Below are positions 31,708-38,980 of a DNA stretch of 64,000 nucleotides, in pieces (positions within the stretch are counted from its first letter, which is position 1; each line of letters begins with the position of its first letter). A program made the translations under genes and the position numbers. The notes beneath the pieces were generated by a model. The model was given only the letters and a program-made list of their open reading frames with translations, was not told the DNA's origin and did no database searches. Location: contig CAZZEX010000014.1 of NCBI GenBank assembly GCA_964653285.1, positions 4,971 through 68,970 on the forward strand. The letters are read 5' to 3'. The stretch comes from CAZZEX01 sp964653285. Its GTDB lineage: Bacteria > Chloroflexota > Anaerolineae > B4-G1.

Positions 31708-31805
31708 AGAATTTGATCGTCGGCGGATGAATCCACTGGCTAATGCAGATCACTATAAGTGAGATGCGGACGACACGTCCACTTTGAGCGTTCCAGAGGG
31801 GTGGT

Positions 31806-33620
31806 ATGAGGAAAGACACAGACTGGGTCGCGCAAGAGGAACCCGCCTACAGGCTCCCCCACCTAACCTGGGTCAGGTTTTTGCTCCTGATCCTGCGCTG
31901 GCTGGCGCTGGTGCTGGTGCTGGTGCTCTCCCTCTTCGACCATCTGGAGGAGGGGCTATTGGTGTCGCCTCTCCACGCCGTGCTGGGGGTGACCGCCTAC
32001 AACCTGGCGCTGCTCTTCGTCAGCCAGCGCGTGCGCTGGCTGCGCCGCCCTCTCAACTTCCTGGCCCTCGACACCATCGTCGCCACGCTGGTCACCTATC
32101 TTACCGGCGGCTACCACTCCGGCTTCTTCATGCTCTACGTCCTCAACGTCATCGGCGCGGCCTTCTACATGGACCTGGTGCCGACGATCCTGGTGGCGTT
32201 GGTCGCTGGCCTGATCTACACCAGCGCCTGCGCCATCAACCCGGCTGGACTGTGGACCCCGATTGCGCTCTACATCGTGGCGGCCAAACTGTTGCTGCTG
32301 CTGGTAGTCGCCGTCCTATGCGCCTTGCTGCTGGAACAACTGCGCCGCGAGCACCAGGAGACGGAGCAAGAGCGGGTGCTGGCCGCCCGCCTGTCTACCC
32401 TGAACGACCTGTTGCGCCAGCTCAGCACCAGCCTTGACCTGGAGCACACGCTGCACACAGTGACCGACGCCGCCCGCCACCTGCTGGAGGCTGACGTCGC
32501 GGTGCTCACGTTGCGCGACGAGACCAACACCTGGTTGTCCCCCGTCGCGGCCAGCGGCGCGGACTACCTCCCTCTCCCCCCCTATAGGGGAGAAGAGGAA
32601 AAGAGCCACACTGGCGTGCAGTTGTCCCTCACCGACGAGCCGGTGCGCACCATCCTGGCCACTGATGCCCCACAGGTGATTTCCGACACCGCCCAGTACC
32701 CCAACTTCGCTCGCTCTCTGCCGGCCGGGGAGGGCATCCAATCCTACGCCAGCGCCCCGCTGCGGCTGAACGGCGAACCGCTGGGTATCCTCTTCGTAGG
32801 GCAACGCGCGGCTGTGCAGTTTGACGACGACGTCCTATCGCTGCTACAGGCCCTGGCTCAGGAGGCGGCACTGGCCATCCGCAATGCGCGGCTCTACCAG
32901 CGAGAGCGCGAGCAGGTTCAACAACTGCGCACGCTGGAGCAATTGCAGCGCAGTTTCATCTCCACCGTCTCCCACGAATTGCGCACCCCCCTGACCTGCA
33001 TCAAGACTTCGGTAGAATTGCTGCGCGACGCCGCCCCGGCGGTACAGGCCGAACTGCTGGAGACCATCACCCACCACACCGGCCGGCTGGAGTCGCTGGT
33101 CGCCGACCTGCTGGAGTCCATCCGCCTGGAGGCCAGGCAGGTCACCCTGGCGACTCAACCCACCGACCTGCGGCGTATCATGGAGCGCACGGTCGCAGCC
33201 ATCGCGCCACTGATGGAGCAGAAAGAGCAACGGTTGGAGACCACGTTGCCGGATGGGCCGGCGCTGGCCGATGTGGATCGCCGCCGCGTCGAGCAGGCGT
33301 TGACCAACCTGCTGGCCAATGCCCACAAATTCACCCCCAAGGGTGGGCACATCCGGGTGACGCTGGGGCGCAGGGGTGGCGAACTGGTCATCGCCGTCGC
33401 CGACGACGGCCCTGGCATCCCGCACGAGCAGCAGGCACACCTCTTTCAGCGCTTCCACACCGTCCCCGATGGCACCGGGAAGGCGGGGTTGGGGTTAGGG
33501 CTGCACATCACCCGCCAGTTAGTGGAACTGCACGATGGGCGCGTGTGGGTGGAGAGCGAGCCGGGACGGGGAAGCACTTTCTTCCTCGCACTACCTGTAT
33601 TGGAGGGAAAAGGCCGATGA
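31806..33620 (+). CDS. GAF-domain sensor histidine kinase
   Basis: A 604-residue membrane sensor. About six hydrophobic segments lie in residues 20-175, a coiled linker follows, then a GAF-like domain (ADVAVLTLRDETNTWLSPVA to about residue 365), HisKA with the phospho-acceptor in FISTVSHELRTPLTCIK (about residue 390) and HATPase_c (LTNLLANAHKFTPKGG, VADDGPGIP, GLGLGLHITRQLVE). A short insert near residues 256-266 (PLPPYRGEEEKS) comes from a C-run element in the DNA. The stop overlaps the response regulator ATG, so the pair is cotranscribed. Signal unknown. Confidence 0.92.
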   Translation: MRKDTDWVAQEEPAYRLPHLTWVRFLLLILRWLALVLVLVLSLFDHLEEGLLVSPLHAVLGVTAYNLALLFVSQRVRWLRRPLNFLALDTIVATLVTYLTGGYHSGFFMLYVLNVIGAAFYMDLVPTILVALVAGLIYTSACAINPAGLWTPIALYIVAAKLLLLLVVAVLCALLLEQLRREHQETEQERVLAARLSTLNDLLRQLSTSLDLEHTLHTVTDAARHLLEADVAVLTLRDETNTWLSPVAASGADYLPLPPYRGEEEKSHTGVQLSLTDEPVRTILATDAPQVISDTAQYPNFARSLPAGEGIQSYASAPLRLNGEPLGILFVGQRAAVQFDDDVLSLLQALAQEAALAIRNARLYQREREQVQQLRTLEQLQRSFISTVSHELRTPLTCIKTSVELLRDAAPAVQAELLETITHHTGRLESLVADLLESIRLEARQVTLATQPTDLRRIMERTVAAIAPLMEQKEQRLETTLPDGPALADVDRRRVEQALTNLLANAHKFTPKGGHIRVTLGRRGGELVIAVADDGPGIPHEQQAHLFQRFHTVPDGTGKAGLGLGLHITRQLVELHDGRVWVESEPGRGSTFFLALPVLEGKGR

Positions 33621-34300
33621 AGGTCCTGGTCGTGGACGACGAGCCCGATGTGGCACGTCTCATCTCCGTCAGTTTTGGCATGCAGCAGCCCAACTGGGAG
33701 GTCGTCGCCGCGTCGGACGGCGAGGAGGCGCTGGCCACGCTGGAGCGGGAGCAGCCGGCCTTGGTTCTGCTGGACGTGGGACTGCCGGATATGGACGGCT
33801 TTCAAGTCCTGCAACAGATACGGTTCTTTTCCGACGTGCCGGTGATCATGCTCACCGTCCACGACGACGAACTGAGCAAGGTGCACGGCCTGGAGTTGGG
33901 GGCCGATGACTACATCACCAAGCCCTTCAGCCACCTGGAACTGCTGGCGCGGGTGCGGGCGGTGCTCCGTCGCGCCCAGACGCTGCCCCTGGCCCACGAG
34001 CAGCCCTTCGTCAGTGATGATCTAAGCGTGGACTTCGCCCGCCGGGAAGTGACGCGACGCGGGGAGTCAGTGCCGCTGACCGCCACCGAGTACCGCCTGC
34101 TCTACCACCTGGTGCGCAACGCTGGTCAGGTGCTGACCCACGAGACGCTGCTGGCCCGCGTGTGGGGGCGCGAGTACACCGACGAGATCAACTACCTCAA
34201 GGTCTACGTCAGCCGCCTGCGCGCCAAACTGGAGGACGACCCCCGCAATCCCCAGCACATCCTCACCGAGCATCGCGTGGGCTACTGGTTCCGCAAGTGA
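33617..34300 (+). CDS. OmpR/PhoB-type response regulator
   Basis: A 227-residue two-domain regulator. The receiver has acidic pocket VDDEP (residues 6-10), phosphorylated Asp53 in LLDVGLPDMDGF and Lys near 103 in YITKPFSHLE. The winged helix DNA-binding domain covers about residues 130-225 (VPLTATEYRLLYHLVRNAGQ, INYLKVYVSRLRAKLED, HRVGYWFRK). The ATG overlaps the kinase stop (ATGA). It should be phosphorylated by the GAF kinase; targets are not evident, though the promoter before the kinase is a candidate. Confidence 0.95.
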   Translation: MKVLVVDDEPDVARLISVSFGMQQPNWEVVAASDGEEALATLEREQPALVLLDVGLPDMDGFQVLQQIRFFSDVPVIMLTVHDDELSKVHGLELGADDYITKPFSHLELLARVRAVLRRAQTLPLAHEQPFVSDDLSVDFARREVTRRGESVPLTATEYRLLYHLVRNAGQVLTHETLLARVWGREYTDEINYLKVYVSRLRAKLEDDPRNPQHILTEHRVGYWFRK

Positions 34301-34307
34301 GGGCGGG

Positions 34308-34390
34308 CCTGACCTCTCCCCCGGCCCCTCCCCGAAGCGGGGAGGGGAGTCTCCCCCTTCCCTCGCAGGGAAGGGGGCCGGGGGGTCAGG
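34308..34390. repeat. Nested palindromic repeat between convergent genes
   Basis: Second copy of the 18848-18926 family: outer arms CCTGACC and GGTCAGG, inner hairpins CCCCTCCCCGAAGCGGGGAG and CCCTTCCCTCGCAGGGAAGG. It lies between the response regulator stop and the HAD phosphatase stop and probably ends transcription from both sides. Confidence 0.8.
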
Positions 34391-35092
34391 TTAATCCGGC
34401 TCCCGCGGATTGCCCACTATCGGCCATCCCCGTTCGGTGGAGACTGCCGCCAGGCGCGGCTCGGGATACACCGCCACTGGGTGGCCGACCCGCTCCAGCG
34501 CCGGCAGGTCGAAGTAGGTGTCGGCATAGGCGGTGCAGGTTGCCGGGTCCACCTCGGGGTGCACGTTCAGGTAGGCCTCCTGGCGCAGCGCCTTGCCTTC
34601 GGTAAAGCACAGCGGCGGCACAATACGCCCATTATAGCGTCCATTGTGCAGCGCCAACTCCGTGCCCAGCGCCCCGTCCAACCCCAGCCGCGCAGCAACA
34701 GTCGCCAGCAGCGGCTGGAAGGTGCCCGAAAGCAGCATCACCGGCTCTCCCTGCGCCTGGTGCTGGCGCAGCCGCGCCAGCACGTCGGCCCGCAGTTTTG
34801 GGAGCACGTCCTCCGCCGTCACCCAATCGAAGACCTGCTGGGCACGACGCGACGTCAGCCCACTCAGCAGCCAGGCCATGTGGACCGCCCACTCCCGGAA
34901 AAAGCGCTCCTCGCTGACCATTCCCAACCGGTACAGCAACCCCAGGGCCATGTGGGTGTATAGGAAGAAATAGAGTGTGGGCAGTTTCATCCGCTGGGTC
35001 TGATGGTGACGCTTCAGCGCCTGCCAAATGTGGCCGGTGTAAAGCGTGCCGTCCAGGTCACAGAAGACCACCGCGCGAGCAACCTTGTCCAT
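34391..35092 (-). CDS. HAD-superfamily (subfamily IB, SerB-like) phosphatase
   Basis: A 233-residue hydrolase with HAD motif I FCDLDGTLYTG (nucleophile Asp near 12), motif II VMLLSGTFQPL near 119-129 and motif III/IV Lys and Asp in TEGKALRQEAY and AYADTYFDLPALERVG. This layout fits the subfamily IB group that contains phosphoserine phosphatase and lipid or nucleotide-sugar phosphatases. The cap domain (residues about 30-100) is aromatic and hydrophobic, favouring a membrane-lipid substrate such as lysophosphatidate or phosphatidylglycerol phosphate, which is speculation. It stands alone on the minus strand. Confidence 0.87.
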   Translation of the reverse strand: MDKVARAVVFCDLDGTLYTGHIWQALKRHHQTQRMKLPTLYFFLYTHMALGLLYRLGMVSEERFFREWAVHMAWLLSGLTSRRAQQVFDWVTAEDVLPKLRADVLARLRQHQAQGEPVMLLSGTFQPLLATVAARLGLDGALGTELALHNGRYNGRIVPPLCFTEGKALRQEAYLNVHPEVDPATCTAYADTYFDLPALERVGHPVAVYPEPRLAAVSTERGWPIVGNPREPD

Positions 35093-35271
35093 AGCACCTC
35101 CTCGCTCCGCTCTCCGCCATCTCCACAGTTCGCCACAGTAGTATAGGCCATAGGACGGCCTCTGTCAACTATACGTGGCAGCGGATTTGGTTTCGTGCAC
35201 CGGAAGCGTCGTGCAGCGGGCACTCACTTGACCACTTTTTACTCCTTTGTAATCTCTTTTAACCTTTTTAC

Positions 35272-35301
35272 TTGTACTGTGTTACTCTCATGGGTTATTA
35301 T
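35272..35301 (+). promoter_or_regulatory. Promoter with start site at or near the ATG (leaderless candidate)
   Basis: TTGTAC (35272-35277), 18-base spacer, TATTAT (35296-35301). Transcription would begin close to ATG 35308, which has no ribosome site, consistent with a leaderless message. Confidence 0.5.
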
Positions 35302-35307
35302 GGAATT

Positions 35308-35535
35308 ATGAGAGAACAGGACAACGTGCGCGAAGAGACCCTTCCCAGGCAACACAGGGGGGCGACGCCAGGCTACAGCCAGGATGCCGCGCAGCCCCCG
35401 TCTGAACCATTGGCCTTGCACCGCCAGCGTCGCCTGCCTCACCTGAAACAGGCCGCAACTATCGCCTTGCTGATCGCGATTCTCGTCGCCGCCAGCACGC
35501 TGGTGGCTCTGCTCACCTACTGGATCGGCCACTAG
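35308..35535 (+). CDS. Small single-helix membrane protein
   Basis: A 75-residue protein from ATG 35308 (MREQDNVREETLPRQHRGAT) with a polar, Gln/Pro-rich N-terminal half and one C-terminal transmembrane helix (AATIALLIAILVAASTLVAL, about residues 50-71), ending YWIGH. An in-frame ATG at 35272 exists, but a promoter overlaps that segment. It precedes the phospholipid block (DegV to PlsY), same strand, 53 bases before the next gene. No function can be given. Confidence 0.6.
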   Translation: MREQDNVREETLPRQHRGATPGYSQDAAQPPSEPLALHRQRRLPHLKQAATIALLIAILVAASTLVALLTYWIGH

Positions 35536-35588
35536 CGCCGGGACGATAGGGAGTGCTTTGCGGAGGTACGGAGAGTAGGAGGTACGCT

Positions 35589-36449
35589 GTGAACCGCATC
35601 GCTATCGTGACCGAGTCGTCATCCAATCTGCCGCCCGAGGTGGTAGAGGAATACGGCATTCATATCCTACCGCTCAGGATCATCTGGCAGGAGAAAGTGC
35701 TGCGCGATGGGATAGACATCACACCCCAGGAGTTCTACGCCCGGCTGCGGACGGACAACTATATGCCGACGACCTCGACACTCACCCCCGATGAAATGCT
35801 TCAGGTCTTCCGTCCGCTGGCGGAGGAGGCCGAGGCCATCGTGGCCATTTCCCTGGCCCACGAACTGAGCGGCACGTTTGAGGCGGCCCAGATAGCCCAG
35901 CAATTGGCACCCACGTTTCCCCTGCACGTCGTGGATTCGCGCACAGCAGCCATGGCCCAGGGCTTCGTCGCACTGGAGGCCGCCCGGGCGGCCGCGGCCG
36001 GGGCCACCGTCGAGCAGGTCCTCGCCCGTGCACAGGAGATAATCCCCCGCGTGCAACTTCTGGTCACGCTGGAGACGCTGGAGTACCTGCGTCGTGGCGG
36101 GCGCATCGGCACAGCCTCCGCCTTCCTCGGCTCAATGCTCCAGATGAAGCCCATCGTCGGCATCCCACCTGGGCATGGCACAGTGGTCGGTATCGCCCAG
36201 CCCCGCACCTGGAGGCGCGCTGTCGCGCGTATGGTAGAATTGATGGCCGAGCAGGTGGGCGGCCGACCGGTCCACATCGCCGTCAGCCACGGCGACCACG
36301 AGGAGGATGCGGCAGCCCTGGCGGAGGAATTGCGGCACCGCTTCGACGTGCGCGAACTCTACACCACCTACTTCACGCCGGTGATGGGTGCCCACGCCGG
36401 CCCGGTGCTTGGCGTCTCGTTCTACGCGGAAGAGAACACACCCGCTTGA
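35589..36449 (+). CDS. DegV family fatty-acid-binding protein (FakB-like), copy 1
   Basis: A 286-residue EDD-fold protein. It starts from GTG 35589 (MNRIAIVTESSSNLPPEVVE) after AGGAGG, shows the lipid-head-binding loop Ser-Ser around SSSNLP, TSTLTPDEML near residue 65, ISLAHELSGTFEAAQIA near 90-106 and the closing TPVMGAHAGPVLGVSFY. DegV/FakB proteins present a fatty acid to the kinase FakA, which makes acyl-phosphate. In this locus PlsY uses acyl-phosphate, so the neighbours form a logical route for incorporating exogenous or recycled fatty acids. FakA itself is not in the window. Confidence 0.93.
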   Translation: MNRIAIVTESSSNLPPEVVEEYGIHILPLRIIWQEKVLRDGIDITPQEFYARLRTDNYMPTTSTLTPDEMLQVFRPLAEEAEAIVAISLAHELSGTFEAAQIAQQLAPTFPLHVVDSRTAAMAQGFVALEAARAAAAGATVEQVLARAQEIIPRVQLLVTLETLEYLRRGGRIGTASAFLGSMLQMKPIVGIPPGHGTVVGIAQPRTWRRAVARMVELMAEQVGGRPVHIAVSHGDHEEDAAALAEELRHRFDVRELYTTYFTPVMGAHAGPVLGVSFYAEENTPA

Positions 36450-36467
36450 AAGGCTTGGTGAAAAGCG

Positions 36468-37016
36468 ATGAATGTATTGGCTGACACATTGACGGCGCTA
36501 CGCTGTGTGCTCGCGTTGGTCATCCTCTACGCCGGAGTGGTGCGGGGGCCAGGCGAGGGACTGGCCACCGCAGCACTGTTGACCATCCTGGCCTGGGTCA
36601 CCGACGTGCTGGACGGGCGGCTGGCCCGCCGGGCGCGCCGTCCAACCCGCCTGGGCCGCTGCGACCTGGTGGCGGACATCGGGCTGACGCTGGCGCTGGC
36701 AACGTGTCTGGTCGCGTGGGGAGTGGTGCCCTTCCTGCTCGTTGCAGGCGGACTGGCACTCGCTGGCCTGGGCGTGCGGGCCTTCCACGCCCTGGCGCCG
36801 CTGCAACTGGCGATGGGGCTAGTCTACGGCACGTTCATCTTCACCGTCTGGCGCATCTCACCGGAATGGGGCCGCACATTGGCGGGCAGCACCGGGTTCT
36901 TGGTGTTGCTCAACCCCCAGCGAGCCCGGCAGCAGGTCACAGGATTCCTGGATCAAGCAGCGGTCATACTCAGGCGCGCGCCGGCCACGTGCGCGAGGGC
37001 AGAACAAAGGAGGTGA
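36468..37016 (+). CDS. CDP-alcohol phosphatidyltransferase-like membrane protein
   Basis: A 182-residue integral membrane protein with four to five hydrophobic segments. The CDP-alcohol transferase motif is partly visible: DVLDGRLARRARRPTRLGRC then DLVADIG, i.e. DxxDGxxAR followed by G and two Asp. The G-to-third-Asp spacing is one residue shorter (GxxD) than the canonical GxxxD, so activity is not certain. Family members transfer a phosphatidyl group to glycerol phosphate, inositol phosphate or serine. It sits between two DegV genes and before plsY, consistent with phospholipid headgroup synthesis. Confidence 0.8.
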   Translation: MNVLADTLTALRCVLALVILYAGVVRGPGEGLATAALLTILAWVTDVLDGRLARRARRPTRLGRCDLVADIGLTLALATCLVAWGVVPFLLVAGGLALAGLGVRAFHALAPLQLAMGLVYGTFIFTVWRISPEWGRTLAGSTGFLVLLNPQRARQQVTGFLDQAAVILRRAPATCARAEQRR

Positions 37017-37020
37017 GACG

Positions 37021-37869
37021 ATGGGTAAGATCGCGGTAGTCACCGATTCGGCCTCAAACCTGCCACCGGAGGTCGCCGCCCAGTACGGCATCACGGTCGT
37101 GCCCATCTACCTGCACTGGGATGGCCGCACCTACCGCGATGGCGTGGACATCACGCCGGACGAGGTCTACCGGCGACTGCGGGAGAACAAGCACCTGCCT
37201 CACACAGCGGCACCTTCGGCAGGTGACTTCCTGCAGACCTACCTGCGGTTGGGCTGCGAAGCCGAGGGGATTGTCTCTGTACACCTGCCAACGGAGTTGA
37301 GCGGCGTGATCAGGGCGGCGCGACTGGCGGCCGACCTCGCCAGGGAAGAGGTACCGGTGCGCGTGGTGAACGCCGGCACGGCCGCCATGGGCGCCGGCTT
37401 CGTCGCGCTCGCAGCAGCCCAGGCTGCCGCACAAGAGGCCGACCTGGACGCTGTGGCGCAGGTGGCGCGTGAGATCAGCCCGCGGGTGATGGTCTACGCT
37501 ATGCTCGACACGCTGGAGTATCTCTGGCGCGGCGGGCGCATCGGCCGGGCCGCAGCGCTGGTGGGAGCAGTCCTGCAAATCAAGCCCATCCTCTATCTCA
37601 ACGACAACATCGTGGACGTGCTGGCCAAGCCCCGCACCCGCTCGCGGGCGCTGCGCGTGATGCTGGACGAGATGGCGCGGTGGGTGGACGGCCGCCCGGT
37701 GCACGTGGCGGTGCTGCATGCTGACGCACCTGAGGAGGCCCGCTTGTTGCGGGAGCAGGTCGAGGCTCGCTTCCGCTGCGCGGAAGTGCTGACCAGCGCC
37801 TTCACCCCGGTGATGGGCGCCCATACGGGGCCAGGGCTGCTGGGACTGGCGTTCTACCCGGAGGAGTAA
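37021..37869 (+). CDS. DegV family fatty-acid-binding protein (FakB-like), copy 2
   Basis: A 282-residue paralogue of the gene at 35589; it begins MGKIAVVTDSASNLPPEVAA and shares IYLHWDGRTYRDGVDITPDE, then SVHLPTELSGVIRAARLA and TPVMGAHTGPGLLGLAFY. AAAGGAGGTGAGACG precedes its ATG. Two divergent FakB copies in one operon suggest preference for different chain types, as known in Firmicutes where one binds saturated and another unsaturated acids. Two bases separate its stop from plsY. Confidence 0.93.
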   Translation: MGKIAVVTDSASNLPPEVAAQYGITVVPIYLHWDGRTYRDGVDITPDEVYRRLRENKHLPHTAAPSAGDFLQTYLRLGCEAEGIVSVHLPTELSGVIRAARLAADLAREEVPVRVVNAGTAAMGAGFVALAAAQAAAQEADLDAVAQVAREISPRVMVYAMLDTLEYLWRGGRIGRAAALVGAVLQIKPILYLNDNIVDVLAKPRTRSRALRVMLDEMARWVDGRPVHVAVLHADAPEEARLLREQVEARFRCAEVLTSAFTPVMGAHTGPGLLGLAFYPEE

Positions 37870-37871
37870 GT

Positions 37872-38558
37872 ATGATCTGGCAAGCGATTCTTCTATGCAT
37901 CGGCGCCTACCTGTTAGGTTCCATCCCCACCGCCTACCTGGCCGGCCGCCGGCTGCGGGGCATTGACGTCCGCCAATACGGCACCGGCAACGTAGGCGGC
38001 TCCAACCTCTGGCACAGCGTGGCCCGCTGGACCACCGTTCCCGTGGGCCTGTTCGACGTCTGCAAGGCGGCGCTGCCGGCCTGGCTGGCGCTGGGCCCTT
38101 TGGACCTGGGCTACCCGGTGGCCATTGCCGCCGGGCTGTGCGCTGCCCTGGGCCACGCCTGGTCGCTCTACCTGGGCTTCACCGGCGGGCGGGCGCTTTC
38201 GAGCATTCTGGGCACGCTGGCGGTCGTCTTCCCCTGGGGCGCGCTCATCCAACTGTCGCTTATGGGTCTGGGGTTGATACTGCACATCGAAGCGCTGTCT
38301 GCACTGCTGGGGCTGCTCGCTCTACCGCTCCTGAGCATGGCCTTCGGCCGGCCGCCGGCCGTGACCTGGGGCTGCGTGGCCATGATCGTGCTGATTGCGG
38401 TCAAGCGGGTGGAGGCCAACTGCACGCCGCTGCCGCCGGGCCCCGAGCGGTGGAAGGTCATCTGGCGGAGGCTGTGGCTGGACCGCGACATCCCTTCCCA
38501 CGAGGAATGGGTCGCCCGCCGGCCCTCAGAGGTGCAGCCGCGCGAGGGGATAAGATGA
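37872..38558 (+). CDS. plsY: Acyl-phosphate:glycerol-3-phosphate acyltransferase
   Basis: First acylation step of phospholipid synthesis, in the membrane. The 228-residue protein has multiple hydrophobic helices and the three PlsY motifs in order: GSIPTAYLAGRRL with RQYGTGNVGGSNLWH (about residues 15-52), GHAWSLYLGFTGGRALSS (about 93-112; family GHxxxxFxxFKGGKGV, here with Arg in place of Lys) and a C-terminal VEANCTPLPPG region. Its stop overlaps the ATG of a truncated patatin gene. It is next to two FakB-like genes that would supply acyl-phosphate with FakA. Confidence 0.92.
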   Translation: MIWQAILLCIGAYLLGSIPTAYLAGRRLRGIDVRQYGTGNVGGSNLWHSVARWTTVPVGLFDVCKAALPAWLALGPLDLGYPVAIAAGLCAALGHAWSLYLGFTGGRALSSILGTLAVVFPWGALIQLSLMGLGLILHIEALSALLGLLALPLLSMAFGRPPAVTWGCVAMIVLIAVKRVEANCTPLPPGPERWKVIWRRLWLDRDIPSHEEWVARRPSEVQPREGIR

Positions 38559-38737
38559 GGCTGTTTCGACGTCGGAAACCACGCACGATCGCGTTTGTGC
38601 TCAGCGGCGGAGGCAACTACGGCGCACTGCAGGTCGGTGCGCTGCAAGTACTCCTGGAGGCAGGCATCCGCCTCGACCACGGTAGGCTGCCCTTCCGGGA
38701 TTTCGATCACGCCACACCCGCTGGCGCACCGGGCTGA
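38555..38737 (+). pseudogene. Truncated patatin-like gene
   Basis: Sixty codons from ATG 38555: MRLFRRRKPRTIAFVLSGGG, then NYGALQVGALQVLLEAGIRL, after which similarity ends (DHGRLPFRDFDHATPAGAPG, stop). The first 41 residues are the oxyanion-loop start of a patatin (compare SGGGVRGVAHIG at 30800). The GxSxG nucleophile and the Asp are missing, so the product cannot be an active lipase. It overlaps the plsY stop (ATGA), hence was once part of the operon. Internal deletion after codon 41 is the simplest reading. Confidence 0.75.
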
Positions 38738-38767
38738 ACATCCGCCAGGTGGGCGAGGGGAACGGAT

Positions 38768-38974
38768 GTGTTTCCCTACCGGAGCCCGCTGGGGCGCTTC
38801 GGCGAGTTCTGGGAGAACCTCTACGCCCGGTGGCTGATGTGGGCCTTCAACGCGGCCAGTCTGCGCCACAGGCGGCTGCTCCGGCTACGCCGGGACGAGG
38901 TATGGGCCTCGGCTGATGCGTTCCTGAAGCAACTCACGCCAGATACCCCTTATTCCCCACTTGTGGTAAAATAG
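38768..38974 (+). CDS. Unrecognised short frame, possibly the 3' end of the deleted patatin region
   Basis: A 68-residue frame with a GTG start at 38768 and no convincing ribosome site: MFPYRSPLGRFGEFWENLYA followed by RWLMWAFNAASLRHRRLLRL and a C-terminal ADAFLKQLTPDTPYSPLVVK. It is rich in aromatic and basic residues. The last 11 residues are coded by the 33-base repeat shared with 31677-31709, so the stop is a repeat by-product. It may be a leftover of the gene that was truncated at 38555, or chance. I assign no function. Confidence 0.3.
   Translation: MFPYRSPLGRFGEFWENLYARWLMWAFNAASLRHRRLLRLRRDEVWASADAFLKQLTPDTPYSPLVVK
38961..38972 (+). promoter_or_regulatory. Extended minus-10 promoter next to the ABC1 kinase ATG (leaderless candidate)
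   Basis: TTGTGGTAAAAT with TAAAAT at 38967-38972. Transcription would start at about 38979-38980, one or two bases before ATG 38981. There is no ribosome site. This suggests a leaderless mRNA. Nearly identical sequence precedes the kinase gene at 31806. Confidence 0.55.
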
Positions 38975-38980
38975 CCTCAA

